Source of the DNA: Madurella fahalii
Taxonomy: Eukaryota > Ascomycota > Sordariomycetes > Sordariales
NCBI GenBank assembly: GCA_029876055.1
Contig: CM056874.1
Coordinates: forward strand, 2,480,001-2,544,000
Length of the DNA: 64,000 nucleotides
Direction: 5' to 3'
The position numbers were made by a program, and so were the translations under genes. This document shows positions 1 through 10,989 of this stretch, piece by piece; positions within the stretch are counted from its first letter, which is position 1; every line of letters begins with the position of its first letter. The notes beneath the pieces were generated by a model. The model saw only the letters and a list, made by a program, of their open reading frames with translations. It made no database searches and had not been told where the DNA came from.

Positions 1-139
1 GTTTGCGAACATGGCGATTGTTGTTTTGTGGTCGAGCCATTCCTGTCGTGGTGAGTGGATTGTGAAGGTGGAAGGATGGATGCTTGATTTAGCCGGTTGG
101 CGTGGGAAAAAAGGTGGTAATGTAAGGTAGGTAGGCACC

Positions 140-1216
140 GCTACATCGATCGGATCACGCCGTACGCTATCAAGAATTTCATGATCAAAGAACTGGAATG
201 TAAGCTTCTTGCCATGTATTCCATGGACAAAAGCCTCCTTCCCTTTGCCTCTAGAGACCGTGGTTGAGATGTTGATTACCCTGACGCGGCATGACTTTTG
301 CGGCACACTTGTAGTCTTTGATTGCTACAGGGACCACGAACTCATGCTACCGGAAACTCGACACTGCCTAGATTTCACCGCCGACGAACGCAGTCAAGGG
401 TCGTTTGACATGACGCTTACGCTGCGGGGCCGCGAAGGCTTTTTTACGGCGCTGCTCAACGAGACGAGGATAGTTGAGGAATGGATCAACTTCAACGGAT
501 ACCGACAGCATGTCTGGTAACTGCAACGTCCAGGGCGTGGGCTTATACCCGCCGGACACGGGGGTACCGGAATGATTTGGGCTGCCGCAGAAGAACGACG
601 AGATCGAAGTGGCCAACCCTAGGGACATCGTCACCGAGGGTCTGGGCAACATCGACGAGATAAAGATGAATCTCCGGACTACCAAGCTCGAGATCATGCT
701 GGGCATTTGGAACGTGTCAGTCGACGACGTCGTCCAGGTCATGTCGGTGCCCTTCTTCATGCTGGCCGAGGCCGTCAGGGGCATGAAGGAGGCCAAGACG
801 CTAGGCAGGGAGCAAGAGAAATGGGAGGAGGAGGAGGCGCGGGACAAGGCCAAGCAGCTGATCCCGTCCATCATCGGCGTCGTGCTCTTCGTTGTGCCCT
901 TCGTCGGCGAGATGGGCGCCGTGCTTGCCGGCGCCACCACCCTGGCCCGCATCGCCTTCATCGACGGTGAGATAGCAAATAAGGCCTCTGGTATCTACGG
1001 AATGGTCGACGATCCCGACTCTGCCCTCATGGGCGTTTTGGGCATGATGTTTGGTCTCGGCGGTATCGCCAAAGTCGGCTGAACCCCCAAGGGCTTCAAA
1101 TATATAGCCGCCAAAGAGCCGGTTTGAGGACTGACAGCGGCGTTAGCAAGATCGGGGATATTTTTCAGAAGGGGGGTGACGCACTCCAAGACGTTGTTAA
1201 GTTTTGTCGAACTTGA
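140..1216 (+). pseudogene. Decayed GH18 (class V, killer-toxin-like) chitinase, C-terminal part
   Basis: This is the remnant of the long C-terminal region of a fungal GH18 chitinase, an enzyme that cuts chitin. About 209-515 reads LPETRHCLDFTADERSQG and the following conserved strand. The frame then shifts by one base near 500 and passes an in-frame TGA at 573-575, where the family has Trp. It continues from about 577 to 1079 with NPRDIVTEGLGNI, a DVVQVMS..PFFMLAEAV block and the hydrophobic VPFVGEMGAVLAG block. A TGA at 1080-1082 and another frame change precede a recognisable C-terminal tail (about 1141-1216). The catalytic DxxDxDxE core is not in the window; it would lie upstream of base 1. 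Two nonsense codons and at least two frame changes make this a pseudogene. The family call rests on memory of the conserved tail. Confidence 0.75.
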
Positions 1217-2578
1217 TGGGTCGCGAGGTTGGCGCTCGTCACCGCTAGCCGGCATGATGGCCAGGCAGACATTGGTGTCCCTCCAGCCCTGACGGCGAAT
1301 TCATCGCTGCCATATACATCTCCAACAGCCCGGGATAGAATGCCACAAGACTGTAGGCTCGGCCGAAATGGAAACTCTTCCCCGTGTTCTGTCCCAAGAT
1401 AATAACGGCCTCGGTACAGCGCATGATCGGCTGGATTATGGATAACGCGACCTTCCGGTCTCGCGGCGGCGAGACACCACTCACCTAAAGCACATACTAG
1501 GAGAGCAACTTCTCTGCGGATTTGAGTCTGCTAATCTTCCGCCTCTAGTGTCTCGTTATCTAAGAGCTATAAATGCTGACAACCTCAGTTTCGTTGCTTA
1601 TAAAGGGACGGCATAGGAGCAGTATATACGTTTGGAAGCTCCGGACGCACTCTGCCACCCTAACGTCGACGTCATTGCCCGCCTCAAGCTCGTTGCGCTT
1701 ATGGATAGGGCGCACGGATGACATGGACGATTGGGAGCCCGTGGGGCCATGCCATGGATGTGGTATCGAGCTTTCCCAACACCATCGCCATCTGTTTGCT
1801 GAGGGCCGCCACTCCGTTCTCTATCCGCTTGTGCTGGTCTTGCGTATCCAGACTAGAACACGTCAGCCAAACACGTTAACCTTGTCATTACAGTAACCCC
1901 CATCTTGTATCTACATTCTAATCCCTTTTCTTGACAATGTATACAGGGAATTCCCTGGTCACAGTTTCCCCTAATAGCCGGGCAGTTCGCGCAAGCCTGT
2001 ACAGCCTATGTAGCCTGTGTTAGTGGAGCCATTGAAAACGCTGAGTTTCTTGTTTGGCCCCCATGTTCGTCGGACCGGAAGCGTGCGCGCGGAGCAACAC
2101 TCGTTTGCGAGGGACGCCTTGCAAGTCCTTGCCGTGTAACTCTCTTTACATCTGCTGTGCTATTGACCACCTGGCTGCCACCAGACAAAGATACCGTCAA
2201 GGAAGAAGAATGTCAACTGTAATACATTAGCCAAACGCACCAGCCCTATCACAGACTAACACTTCACTGATACTCGTTATGTTGGACCATGGTCATCAGA
2301 TCTGAGAATTGCGTCCGCTTTCGCTTTCGTTTTCGCTTTCGCTTTCGCTCTTTTTGCTCCCTTCGCATCGGGAAGAATGGCGGGTTCGTTTTCCAGCGGA
2401 GGCATTGTCAACTTGATGTTGATTCTTCCTGTCCAGTTTGCCGTTGGCCTACTTGCTTTGCACACATGCCTCCGACATCGCTAGGCGGCGCGAAGGCCGG
2501 CTCTTGCGGAGATGTTCAGGTTCCAGGGTGATGCCATCCATCATGCGACAACTTGGCTACCAGAGGCCATGCCCTTCT
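1217..2578. other. Stretch with no supported gene
   Basis: No convincing gene is visible. One plus-strand frame from about 1279 to 1487 (DGEFIAAIYISNSPG, then two stop codons before PKWKLFPVFCPKI) looks coding-like but broken, and may be the decayed neighbour of the chitinase. The remaining open frames are short and of mixed composition. A hexanucleotide array lies at 2316-2350. Confidence 0.4.
2316..2350. repeat. Hexanucleotide microsatellite (TTTCGC)n
   Basis: Five to six imperfect copies of TTTCGC in tandem, with one unit reading TTTCGT. It is probably a slippage-prone microsatellite about 230 bp past the stop codon of the HET-ankyrin gene on the opposite strand. Confidence 0.85.
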
Positions 2579-4591
2579 CTACAGCCCATAGTAATAACAT
2601 CCAACTTCGCCATCTATGACGTTAAGATTCGCACCTGCGTCCACCAGGAGCCGTATTATTGCCTTATGTCCCCTCTTTGCGGCCCATAGGAGCGGCGTAT
2701 AACCATCATCATCCACAGCTTCAAGATTCGCACCCCCTTCAATTAGCAGCCTTGCCATTTCCACCTGGCCACTCTCAGCAGCCCACAGCAGAGGCGTACA
2801 ACCGCCGCCGGTCAAAGTCTCTAGACTTGCACCCCTTTCAATGAGCAACCTCGCTATGGCCTCATGTCCTCCTACCACCGCCCATAGCAGCGGCGTACCG
2901 CCACCGTCATCCGCGACCTCGAGATCCGCACCCCCCTCTGCTAGTAACCTCGCCATCGCGAGTCGGCCCCTTTGTACCGCCCATAACAGCGATGTAGAGC
3001 CGCGTCCATCTGTGGCCTCAAGATTTGCGCCTCTCTCGACCAGCAGCTTCACGACTGCGTCACGTCCCCTCATGGCGGCCGACAACAAGGGTGTCGCACC
3101 CCTAGCATCCGTAGCTTCAAGATTTGCACCCTCATCAACCAGCAGCCTGGCTACCTCGTCATGTCCCTCCCTCGCGGCCGCTAGCAATGGCGTACAACCA
3201 TCGCCATCTACAGCCTCGAGATTCGCTCCTTTTTCGATCAGCAGCCGCACCACGGATGCTTGGCCCGTTTTGGCAGCCTCGAGCAGCGGCGTTCGCCGCG
3301 TAGACTCGTCGCAGGATTCGATATCGGCCCCCCTTTCGAGCAGCAGCCGCATGACAACCTCATTTCCTGATTCTGCCGCCTTGAGTATTTGCAGCCGCCT
3401 CTTGTGCGTCTGGCGCGCGTGGCGGACGCATATCTCTCTCTGGGGATACCTGAACTCTGGGTAGATGTCAAGCGAATGCTCCTTGAGAGGCAAATACGGC
3501 ACCCTCGCGAAGCACTCCAGGCTCGGCGACATGGCCTTCAACGGGATACCAATCCAGTGGGCCCAGCTTCCTGCGCGCCGGCACGGGAGGAGCGCCGTGT
3601 GGATATCATCCCATTTACGCCCCGGTATGAAGTTGAGCTTCAAGCGGATTCCCTTGTTGTCGGTTGATATGACTCGGCTCAGGGTGCCACTGGTGTCCAG
3701 GGAATCCGCCGGGACCGTGTCGTGGTGCGACGAGAAATCGGCCGGCGATGTCGCCAGGAGGCCGCTGTTGAATGAGCCCGAGCTGGATGCTTCAGATGTC
3801 CATGTGAAGATGGTATGGTCGTCCGAGACCTTGATGATTTCCTCCTGCAGCCGGGTAAAAGCCCTTTCGCCCTCTCCGTAGAGCATAGGCATGTTGATGC
3901 CAAATAGGCCCATCAGGCAGTACGCAACATCTTCCGTCCTTGTTGTCCTCCTCGACGAAGCCCACGACATTCTCTGTGCAATACTGGCCGTCCCGGGGGG
4001 ATAGCCTTTGAGGATAGCCTCCGGTATCCCAGTAATACCGGATATTACTGAGCACAAACTCGACTTGGTACCGATCTCCTCCCACGCTCCATCGAGGAAT
4101 ATAACCGTCGAGGGAGCGATGAGTTCTTGGAGGGTCCATCCCCGGGTAAACCAAGCACTCTTTAAGAATTCAGGCCGCTCTCTCAAGAATTGGTCGTCGT
4201 CGCCAGTACGGGCGCGGGCGCGATGCGGGACATCGGCGAGATAGGCGTAGCATACGGCGGATTCCTGGTACCAGCGATACATAGAATTGATGGCCTCGGA
4301 GAGCTCGGAGCTGCTTGTCTTGTCGATGCAGCAAGTGTCAATCCAAGCATACCTCAATCCATGCGATGCGGCAATGGAGCAAGTCGTCACAACCTTTTTA
4401 AACCCAGCCTTGTCGGCTACGGGCCTAGTGCTAGTATTGACACCCTGAATATCCTGAAATGAGACCTCGTCGTTCCCCCATCTGTGCGAGAGGATGGCGT
4501 ATAGCGGGATGTCGTGGTCCCAGAATTCGACAAGCTCCAGGGTCTCGGTGTTGAGCAGACGCATCTCGGTGAGCGACTCTCGTTTCATCAT
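2579..4591 (-). CDS. HET-domain protein with C-terminal ankyrin repeats
   Basis: Single-exon gene of 670 codons. The N-terminal third is a HET domain, the effector module of fungal heterokaryon-incompatibility proteins: YAILSHRWG near residue 30, RYAWIDTCCIDK, then AWFTRGWTLQELIAP. LQEEIIKVSDDHTIFTW follows, the segment that usually trails the HET domain. From about residue 400 there are roughly eight ankyrin repeats of 33 residues (pattern DGxTPLLWAAxxGHxxxxRLLxxxGANLE), very alike in sequence. The family often starts at MRLLNTETLELVEF, the Met at 4564, nine residues inside this frame, so 4564 is the alternative start. The last repeat breaks off at GEVGCYYYGL; the neighbouring frame carries LWAVEKG, so a one-base indel has probably truncated the repeat array. 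Ankyrin repeats would supply recognition and HET the death-inducing output (inference from family). Confidence 0.9.
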   Translation of the reverse strand: MMKRESLTEMRLLNTETLELVEFWDHDIPLYAILSHRWGNDEVSFQDIQGVNTSTRPVADKAGFKKVVTTCSIAASHGLRYAWIDTCCIDKTSSSELSEAINSMYRWYQESAVCYAYLADVPHRARARTGDDDQFLRERPEFLKSAWFTRGWTLQELIAPSTVIFLDGAWEEIGTKSSLCSVISGITGIPEAILKGYPPGTASIAQRMSWASSRRTTRTEDVAYCLMGLFGINMPMLYGEGERAFTRLQEEIIKVSDDHTIFTWTSEASSSGSFNSGLLATSPADFSSHHDTVPADSLDTSGTLSRVISTDNKGIRLKLNFIPGRKWDDIHTALLPCRRAGSWAHWIGIPLKAMSPSLECFARVPYLPLKEHSLDIYPEFRYPQREICVRHARQTHKRRLQILKAAESGNEVVMRLLLERGADIESCDESTRRTPLLEAAKTGQASVVRLLIEKGANLEAVDGDGCTPLLAAAREGHDEVARLLVDEGANLEATDARGATPLLSAAMRGRDAVVKLLVERGANLEATDGRGSTSLLWAVQRGRLAMARLLAEGGADLEVADDGGGTPLLWAVVGGHEAIARLLIERGASLETLTGGGCTPLLWAAESGQVEMARLLIEGGANLEAVDDDGYTPLLWAAKRGHKAIIRLLVDAGANLNVIDGEVGCYYYGL

Positions 4592-5435
4592 GCGTTCCGA
4601 AGCTTGCGAGAAGAAGACAAAGTACTAGGGCCGGAGCTGTCCTCACCAAGCACGCATCCCCCTCCGCCTTAGTTTGCCAACCCTTAGGGTAAGGTGGCTA
4701 TTCGAGAGAATGTGGCTATACAGAACTGGGCACGAATGCGGTTGACGGCGAGCTCACCAGCCATTAGAAACCGGATGCAAATGTGTGCCCCGCTCAAAGC
4801 ACCCACAGCAGGCGAGACGCTGGCAGGCAGGACAGGCATCAATGCAGGTCAGGTTCAGGTTTGCAGAAGCGGGAATTCTCTGACAGGTGGGTGACGCGCC
4901 CAGACACAAACACGGTTCACACCCGCTCAGGGCCCATTCAGGTGCCATTCAAGAGCCAACGTTGAGTGCAAATGAGGTTGAAGGAGCCCAGTATCGATTA
5001 GGCAACTAGTGGTAGGTCATAAATCCGCTACGTCGCGATCGCTGTTATCGGTACCAGTCACAATCCCGTCAGAGCCTAAACAGTCTGTGGAGCGATAGGT
5101 CAGCTCCCCTGCAGCATTCCTTCCCTGCTCTGATGCAGCCAAGGCATTGCCAGCAATCATCTTCGGAGCATTCTGCGCTTGTGTTAGCAAAGGTATTTTC
5201 TTTTCAAACGAAGTTAAGTTATTTACCAAATGCCAACGGCCCCAGGCTCTCTGCGCACCACAGACACTTCCTTGAGGCAGGAAATACGAAAGAATATTGG
5301 TCGCCCCGGTAGTACCACACCGTCCGCTGCATCCGGTCCCAATGTCTTACGCCCCCAGGGCAGTACACTCCGGGAAGACGCGTGCAATCCAGACAGAGTC
5401 GAAATCTCTGAGTAATAACCTGACAACCAGCCTCA
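4592..5435. other. Intergenic stretch, nothing supported
   Basis: Only short overlapping frames without family resemblance. It holds the 5' flank of the HET-ankyrin gene and the 3' flank of the first GTPase gene. No RNA gene or repeat was recognised. Confidence 0.5.
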
Positions 5436-6710
5436 TCACACTCTGCGCAAAATTGTCAGCATGCGCCTAGTCCGCTTGCTGCGCTCTCCAACGGTCGAAG
5501 CGTGTGAAAAACCGATGGACGAACCGATGAAATACTCGTCTTTTAGGATGCGGTGGCAGTTCCCACAGACTTTCAGCCAGCTCCGAAGCTGCGCTTTAAT
5601 CATGCCCGAAGCTTCCGCTCGGCAAAGAGCCACATAATCCGTCGCGAACTGCAGGTCGTCAAGCCTCTCTTGTGCCGCTTTGCATTCCTTCCTTTGCTCT
5701 TCAGCCTGCCGAATACGATCCAGGCCCATCTGTATCTGCCACTTGCGCATCTGTCCAAGTCTCTGCTTTTCTCTCTTACCTTCAAGCCGGAGAAGCCGCT
5801 GGCGTTCCATCTCCCGATCCCGCAATAGCGCCTCACATCGCCGTTGTTCCCGTTCCAGTTCCCGTTCCAGCTCGGCTCTGGTCTCTTCTTCACGCTCGCG
5901 CAGTATTCCCTCGAATTCAAGTTGCGCCTGTCGCTTAGCTAGCGCGTTCTCCTCCCTAACCCTCTCTAGGTCAGTGTTGAGTGCCTTCGAGGCCGACACC
6001 TGATCGGGCCTCAGGCCCATACTTCCCATTTCGTTCTGAGACTTGAGAAAAAGGGGGTCACCGCGTAGCGCAAGGTTGTAGACGAGGTCTCGCGCCGCGT
6101 GCTTCTCCCGGGGGATGCGACACATCTCGGAGCCCTTGAGGATGAGACCGTGCCAGAAGCCACCATTGTCTCTCAACTGGGTCTCCCGTTCCTTCCCAAC
6201 CGTGTCGGCGTCGACGAGGTCCCAGCAAGTCGTCCCCAGTATGATGTTTTTGTAGAAGTTCTCGCCACACAACTGCTTGAGGACGCCGAGATAGCTCAGT
6301 GCCGAACCCTGCATGCGAGGGGCGTCGATACGATGCAGATAGATGATGCCGCTCAGCTTTTGCTTCTCGTCGTAGGCCTTCTTGAGCCATTCGAGAAGCT
6401 TCAACAGAATAGCGCGGTTTGAGAGAGACGAGTCATCAAACCCAGGTGTATCAACGAGCGTAATACTCTTGTCTCGGTGGTGAAGGTTGTAGCAGGCAAC
6501 CTCCGACGTCACTCAATAACCGTCTCATATCAGCGACGGAACTTCCTTTTCTTTTTTTTTTTTTTTCGGTTTCTAGGACCCCTGTGACTTACTGGATGAC
6601 AAGTCATGGCCGACTTGGATGTTGTTGGCGCCGGTTACTAGGCGGATAAAGGAACTCTTGCCCGCTCCTGTACAACCCATCACGGCAATCGGGCAATGTT
6701 TTTGTTTCAT
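5436..6710 (-). CDS. P-loop GTPase with coiled-coil tail (AIG1/G-domain type)
   Basis: Two exons, 6710-6593 and 6511-5436, joined over an 81-nt intron (donor GTAAGT, branch CTGAT, acceptor GAG); 397 aa. The start ATG at 6708-6710 lies ten codons before the G1/P-loop GCTGAGKSS (residues 12-20). G3 is DTPGFDD at 60-66. IIYLHRIDAPRMQGSA and LKQLCGENF follow, a signature of fungal AIG1-like G-domain proteins. From about residue 205 the protein is a charged Glu/Arg-rich coiled coil, ending with a CGNCH segment that could be the remains of a metal site. It lies head to head with the related GTPase at 7810 (1.1 kb between starts), so the two may share a regulatory region. The biochemical role of these fungal GTPases is not established. 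The non-canonical GAG acceptor is the least certain part of the model. Confidence 0.8.
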
Positions 6711-7809
6711 CGTATTGTCGGAATGAAATGCAATGATGTCTAAAAGAGATTGAACCCAACAATATTTTAAGCTCACTGGGGAGAAAGAGCGCTTCTCTTC
6801 ATCGGCTTTATGTCGTAGGCTGCTCAGGTATAACGCAAATGGAAAGTTGACGGGTTCCAGGTTGAGGTAGGTGTGGGTGTGGGTACCTGAGGCCGATGGA
6901 CAAGCCGGTCTACGGCGGAAGATAAACAACACCCAGTCAGCGCACAGTGCACACATACGGTACTGTACATGTCTGTGCGGGTAGGTACCAAGGCAGGAGG
7001 AGGCGTCCCTGGCATTGCCTCGACAGCACAGCGCAGCGTTGGCAATTCTGACATTATTTTTGTCATCGTGTTGTGCTGTTTCTTAGGTGCATAGGTAGGT
7101 TAGTTGGGCAATACCATTACCTCACCCAAGTTCGCATTGCCAGCGCCCGGCAACGATAAACACCCCGCCTTGCCCCGCTAGGTACCCCAAGGTCCGCAAG
7201 GAGACAGAAAGTTTCCCGACGACAAAACAAGCACGTGTTGTAAGGGAATTGGTCGAGGAAACCCGGTGCCAACACCGCTGGTGTGGTTGAATTAATGCCC
7301 GAGATGTGACGTGTGGCAAGAGAAGAGGAGAGTTGCAGATCGCGTGCCTAATCTTTTGCAATCGTGGCATTATGTGCGTCACCAAGTCTTGCCTGGTCGA
7401 GCGTGCTCTGTGCCAACACGCCTCCCGCCTCTCATGTTCGTTTATTGCGATAAGGGAGGTATTTTGAATTGGGCTGGGTGGCTTGCTCGAGGTGCAACAT
7501 GTGTTGAGTCACAGAGAGCGGGAGGTCTAAAGAGATTCACTACGTGTCTGTTGGGCCGCTGCATTACAGTCAGGCGCATGCATGTGTGCACCAGCGGCGT
7601 ATAGGCGAACCACAGTCCTCCAACTTACTGGTTGGTCCTTGGCCCGTGGTCTCTCTGTGTACAAAGCTGTCGGCATCCTCTGCCATATCCGCACTGACTC
7701 TTGCGCTTCAACAAAGTCAAACGTATCATTTACTACAAGGCTAGCTTCACTCAGCTTGAATTACTTCCCCATTGCTTCCATATCGCGCTCTGGCAATCAC
7801 TGGCCAAAT
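6711..7809. promoter_or_regulatory. Shared divergent upstream region of the two GTPase genes
   Basis: This 1.1 kb lies between two divergently transcribed GTPase genes and should contain both promoters. No convincing TATA box or binding-site array was seen. Several short frames cross it but resemble nothing. Confidence 0.4.
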
Positions 7810-9720
7810 ATGGCGCAAGGTAACGAAACCACGGACGTCTATATCGCCGTTATGGGCGTCACCGGCGCTGGGAAGAGTTCCTTCATCGCCACGTGCTCCG
7901 ACAAATTGGTGAAAATCGGCCATAACCTCGAATCTTGTGAGTTGTCTCTTGTTGGACCGGAAACTGGGACCATGGTTGCTGACATTGGATAAGGTACGGT
8001 TGATGTCGAAGATGTGTCCTTCATGTATAATGAGCGCCTTCGCGTCCATCTCATCGACACACCCGGATTTGATGATACAAATCGATCCGACGTGCAGGTC
8101 CTACAGGATATTGCTCACTGGCTCAGCAAATCCTTTCGGAACAACATTCTCCTGAGCGGCATCATCTACATCCACCGCATCTCCGACCCACGCATGACTG
8201 GATCGGCTCGCCGCAATCTCATCATGTTCAAGAAACTGTGTGGCGAGAACGCCTACGAGTCTGTTGTTCTTGTCACTTCAATGTGGTCCAAGGTCACCAA
8301 GGAGGAAGGTGAGAGGCGCGAAAAACAACTGAAGGAAAACGACGATTTCTGGGGCCTTATGTGCAAGAAAAAGAGCCCTGTCGTCCGTTACAACAACACC
8401 CGCGATTCGGCCCGCGAAATTCTTGATAAGATCCTGAAGCGACGCGGCCATGTCACGCTTGACATCCAGAAAGAGATTGTCCAAGACAAAAAAGAGGTCG
8501 GGGATACTTCTGCGGCGGTCGTGCTCAACGCCGAGATCATCCGCGAGCGGGAGAAACACCGGGCTGAGCTGGCATTCATGAAGGAACAGTTTGAAGAGGC
8601 AATGGCCCAGCGCGACAAGGAGCTGCAGCAAGCCTTAAAGGATGAAATGGACGAGATGCACAAGAAACTTGAGAAGAGCGACGCCGAGCAGCGCCGGCTC
8701 TTAGAGTCGCTCGAGCAAATCAACAAGCGCAAAGATAAGGAGCTCGGCGCCTTCATGAAGCAGATGGAGAAACAACGCGAGGAAGAGAAGCAACGGTACG
8801 AAGACGCTCTCAAGGAGCAGCGTGCATTGGCCGCGAAGCAGGAAGAGCAGCTTAGGAAACAGCATGAACTTGAGAAGCAGCGCATGGACGAGGAGCGTAC
8901 CGCGCGGCTTGAAGAGCGGCGCCTACGTGAAGAAGAACTCAAGAGACACCATGAAGAAGCCATGCAGCGCATTGCCGACCAAGAGGCCGCTCGGGCTGAG
9001 AGAGACCGTGAACGGTGGGACCAGCTTCAGAGACAATTTGAGGCTGAGAAGAAGATGCGACATGAGGAAGAGTTGAGGCGGCAACGTGAGGAAGAGTTGA
9101 GGCGGCAACGTGAGGAAGAGTTGAGGCGGCAACGTGAGGAAGAGCTGAAGCGGCAGCGTGAGGAAGAGCTGAGTCGGCAACGTGAGGAAGAGCTGAGGTG
9201 GCAACTGGAGGCCGAGAGGCAGAAACACGAGGAAGAGCTGAAGCGGCAGCGTGAGGAAGAGCTGAGTCGGCAACGTGAGGAAGAGCTGAGGCGGCAACTG
9301 GAGGCCGAGAGGCAGAAACATGAGGAAGAGCTGAAGCGGCAGCGTGAGGAAGAGCTGAGTCGGCAACGTAAGGAAGACCTGAGGTGGCAACTGGAGGCTG
9401 AGAGGCAGAAACATGAGGAAAAGATGAGGCTGCAACGTGAGGAAGAGCTGAAGCGGCAACTGGAGGCCGAGAGGCAGAAACGTGAGGAGGAGATGAGGCT
9501 GCAACGTGAGGAAGAGCGGAAGCGGAAATCGGAGGCCGAGAGGCAGAAACGTGAGGAAGAGATGATGAGAAAAGAAGCAGCTAATCGCTCGCGTGGAAGT
9601 AAGTCCCTCTACCTCCCCAAAATTTCAATACTAAATTAGCTGACATTGCCGTTTCTAGGATTCGAAGTATTGGGCTTCCGCAGAGGACTGAGGGCACTTG
9701 TTAACGAGCTGGCGACATAG
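7810..9720 (+). CDS. P-loop GTPase with long repeat coiled coil (AIG1/G-domain type)
   Basis: Three exons: 7810-7936, 7994-9598 and 9659-9720, giving 597 aa. Introns are 57 and 60 nt with donors GTGAGT and GTAAGT and branch site CTGAC in both. G1 is GVTGAGKSS at residues 16-24 and G3 is DTPGFDD at 64-70. IIYIHRISDPRMTGSA and FKKLCGENAYE match the paralogue at 5436-6710. From about residue 200 the protein is almost only Glu, Arg, Lys, Gln and Leu in a long coiled coil, with 8-residue REEELxRQ units and a 31-residue higher-order unit repeated about three to four times. The short third exon replaces the frame's run-on end with FEVLGFRRGLRALVNELAT. The protein resembles membrane- or polymer-associated immune-type GTPases in layout (inference only). 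Confidence 0.85.
9064..9507 (+). repeat. Coding minisatellite (24-bp and 93-bp units) in the GTPase coiled coil
   Basis: Three 24-bp units start at 9064, 9088 and 9112. Then 93-bp units start at 9136, 9229 and 9322, with a diverged copy from 9415. All keep frame (8 and 31 codons). Near identity of the 93-bp units points to recent unequal exchange or slippage, so copy number is likely to vary between strains. Confidence 0.9.
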
Positions 9721-10740
9721 ACCCTGTTTGTACCTAGCGAGTAAGATAGGTTTGTTGAGATTGCTGGACCAGCGCTTTCGGTTTTCGGATTTTGTTACGG
9801 TATTGGTACGATGGCGCCTTACGCGAGCTGCGACGGATCGGGGCCTGGGCATTGTACGGTGAGCGATAGGGGGCACTGTCGCAAAACCCCCGGCCGTTCC
9901 TTTTGGGTTTAGGCTCTCCGCTCCTTAGTCATGAGTACTTTGAGTCGCCATGGAATATATACCGCGGAAGAGCAGCGGGCTCGCGCGGTGACGTTTAATA
10001 TCCTGCTCGGAGTATAGTTGTCATTTCAGAGCGATTTTGAGCGCGTAGTCGTTAGTGGACAGCCAATCCGGGAAGCTTTGTAGAATTGAAGAAGGCTCGA
10101 GGGGCTCAGACGCAGCCTATGCTGTACCAAACGCAGAAACGTCAGGCATCTACGGGCGCGTCTGGTTGCAGCACTTTCGGAAGTTCTAGGTATGCTCCAA
10201 ACAGCTCTCATCGGTGCTCGTGAGGCTTGAAGTGCACCCGTGTCGCCAATGAGACCTGGAGCCGGACCGAAACCTGCAGCATCCCATCCTCTCTATAGGT
10301 TTTTGAGAACCTTCGCCGCATTGGGACACCAACCGTCTCAGAGCTGGTGCGCAACCGATCACTCCAAACGCAGGGATTCCTCTATGAACTCTGCACAGCT
10401 CCCTCCCTACATACCCTCAGCCCTGCAAAGCTATCACGTTCTGGTACAGCGGAAAAAGAACATCCTTGATGAACTTAGAGCAGGGAAAACCCCACGGGCA
10501 CCAAAATGGGTTAAGCCGGTTGAAGCGTAGGTTGGCCCGGGGGAGTACCCAAAGGTTGTAGATAGGTAAAGTGAGTTGGGGGAAAATTGTTTCCAGGGGT
10601 CTTTGCCCTCTGGCCAGGGGGAGGTAGTAACAGGGATGACGCCCTGGGGGCTGGATTTTACGCAGGCCCCACTTTCCTTCGCGCCTTAAGTAGGGCCGTC
10701 TAAGCCAACGTTCCTTTAGTCCGGACACAGAATTCAGCAC
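9721..10740. other. Stretch with no supported gene
   Basis: No recognisable domain. A plus-strand frame at 10240-10530 ends in a Lys/Arg-rich segment (QRKKNILDELRAGKTP) that may belong with the coding-like remnant just downstream, but no start or intron could be fixed. Confidence 0.4.
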
Positions 10741-10989
10741 CTCTACCGCATCATTTGCAGGCTCAACTTGTAGGCTATCTTTCCGTACTGTACAAGGACG
10801 TCTCCCTATGAGCAGAGGGAGCTCTATCGGTACATGTCATTTGACCTTGTCTAAGCTGATGACAGGCAGCCGCTGATCCTACAACAAGATCTCGGAGAGC
10901 AACTCGCATTGCTCGCAAAGCTCATTGATAGCAGAGGCACCAAACAGATGATTCGGACGTATGTCTCTTCGCAAGACGAAGCGCCATGA
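10741..10989 (+). pseudogene. Coding-like remnant, family not recognised
   Basis: One plus-strand frame from about 10805 reads SPYEQRELYRYMSFDLV, one TAA, then ADDRQPLILQQDLGEQLALL and a further 20 or so residues to a TGA at 10989. Composition and continuity across the single stop look like the C-terminal end of a real protein with one nonsense change. It may connect upstream to the Lys-rich frame at 10240-10530. Family unknown. Confidence 0.35.

Noticed and set aside
368..961. 197-codon minus-strand frame opposite the chitinase remnant
   Set aside because: Pure antisense shadow; composition explained by the plus-strand coding remnant.
1573..1896. 107-codon plus-strand frame
   Set aside because: No domain, weak composition, no supporting start or splice signals.
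9064..9507. Possible CRISPR-like array
   Set aside because: Repeats are contiguous, in frame and coding; no spacers, and the host is a eukaryote. No CRISPR array exists in the window.
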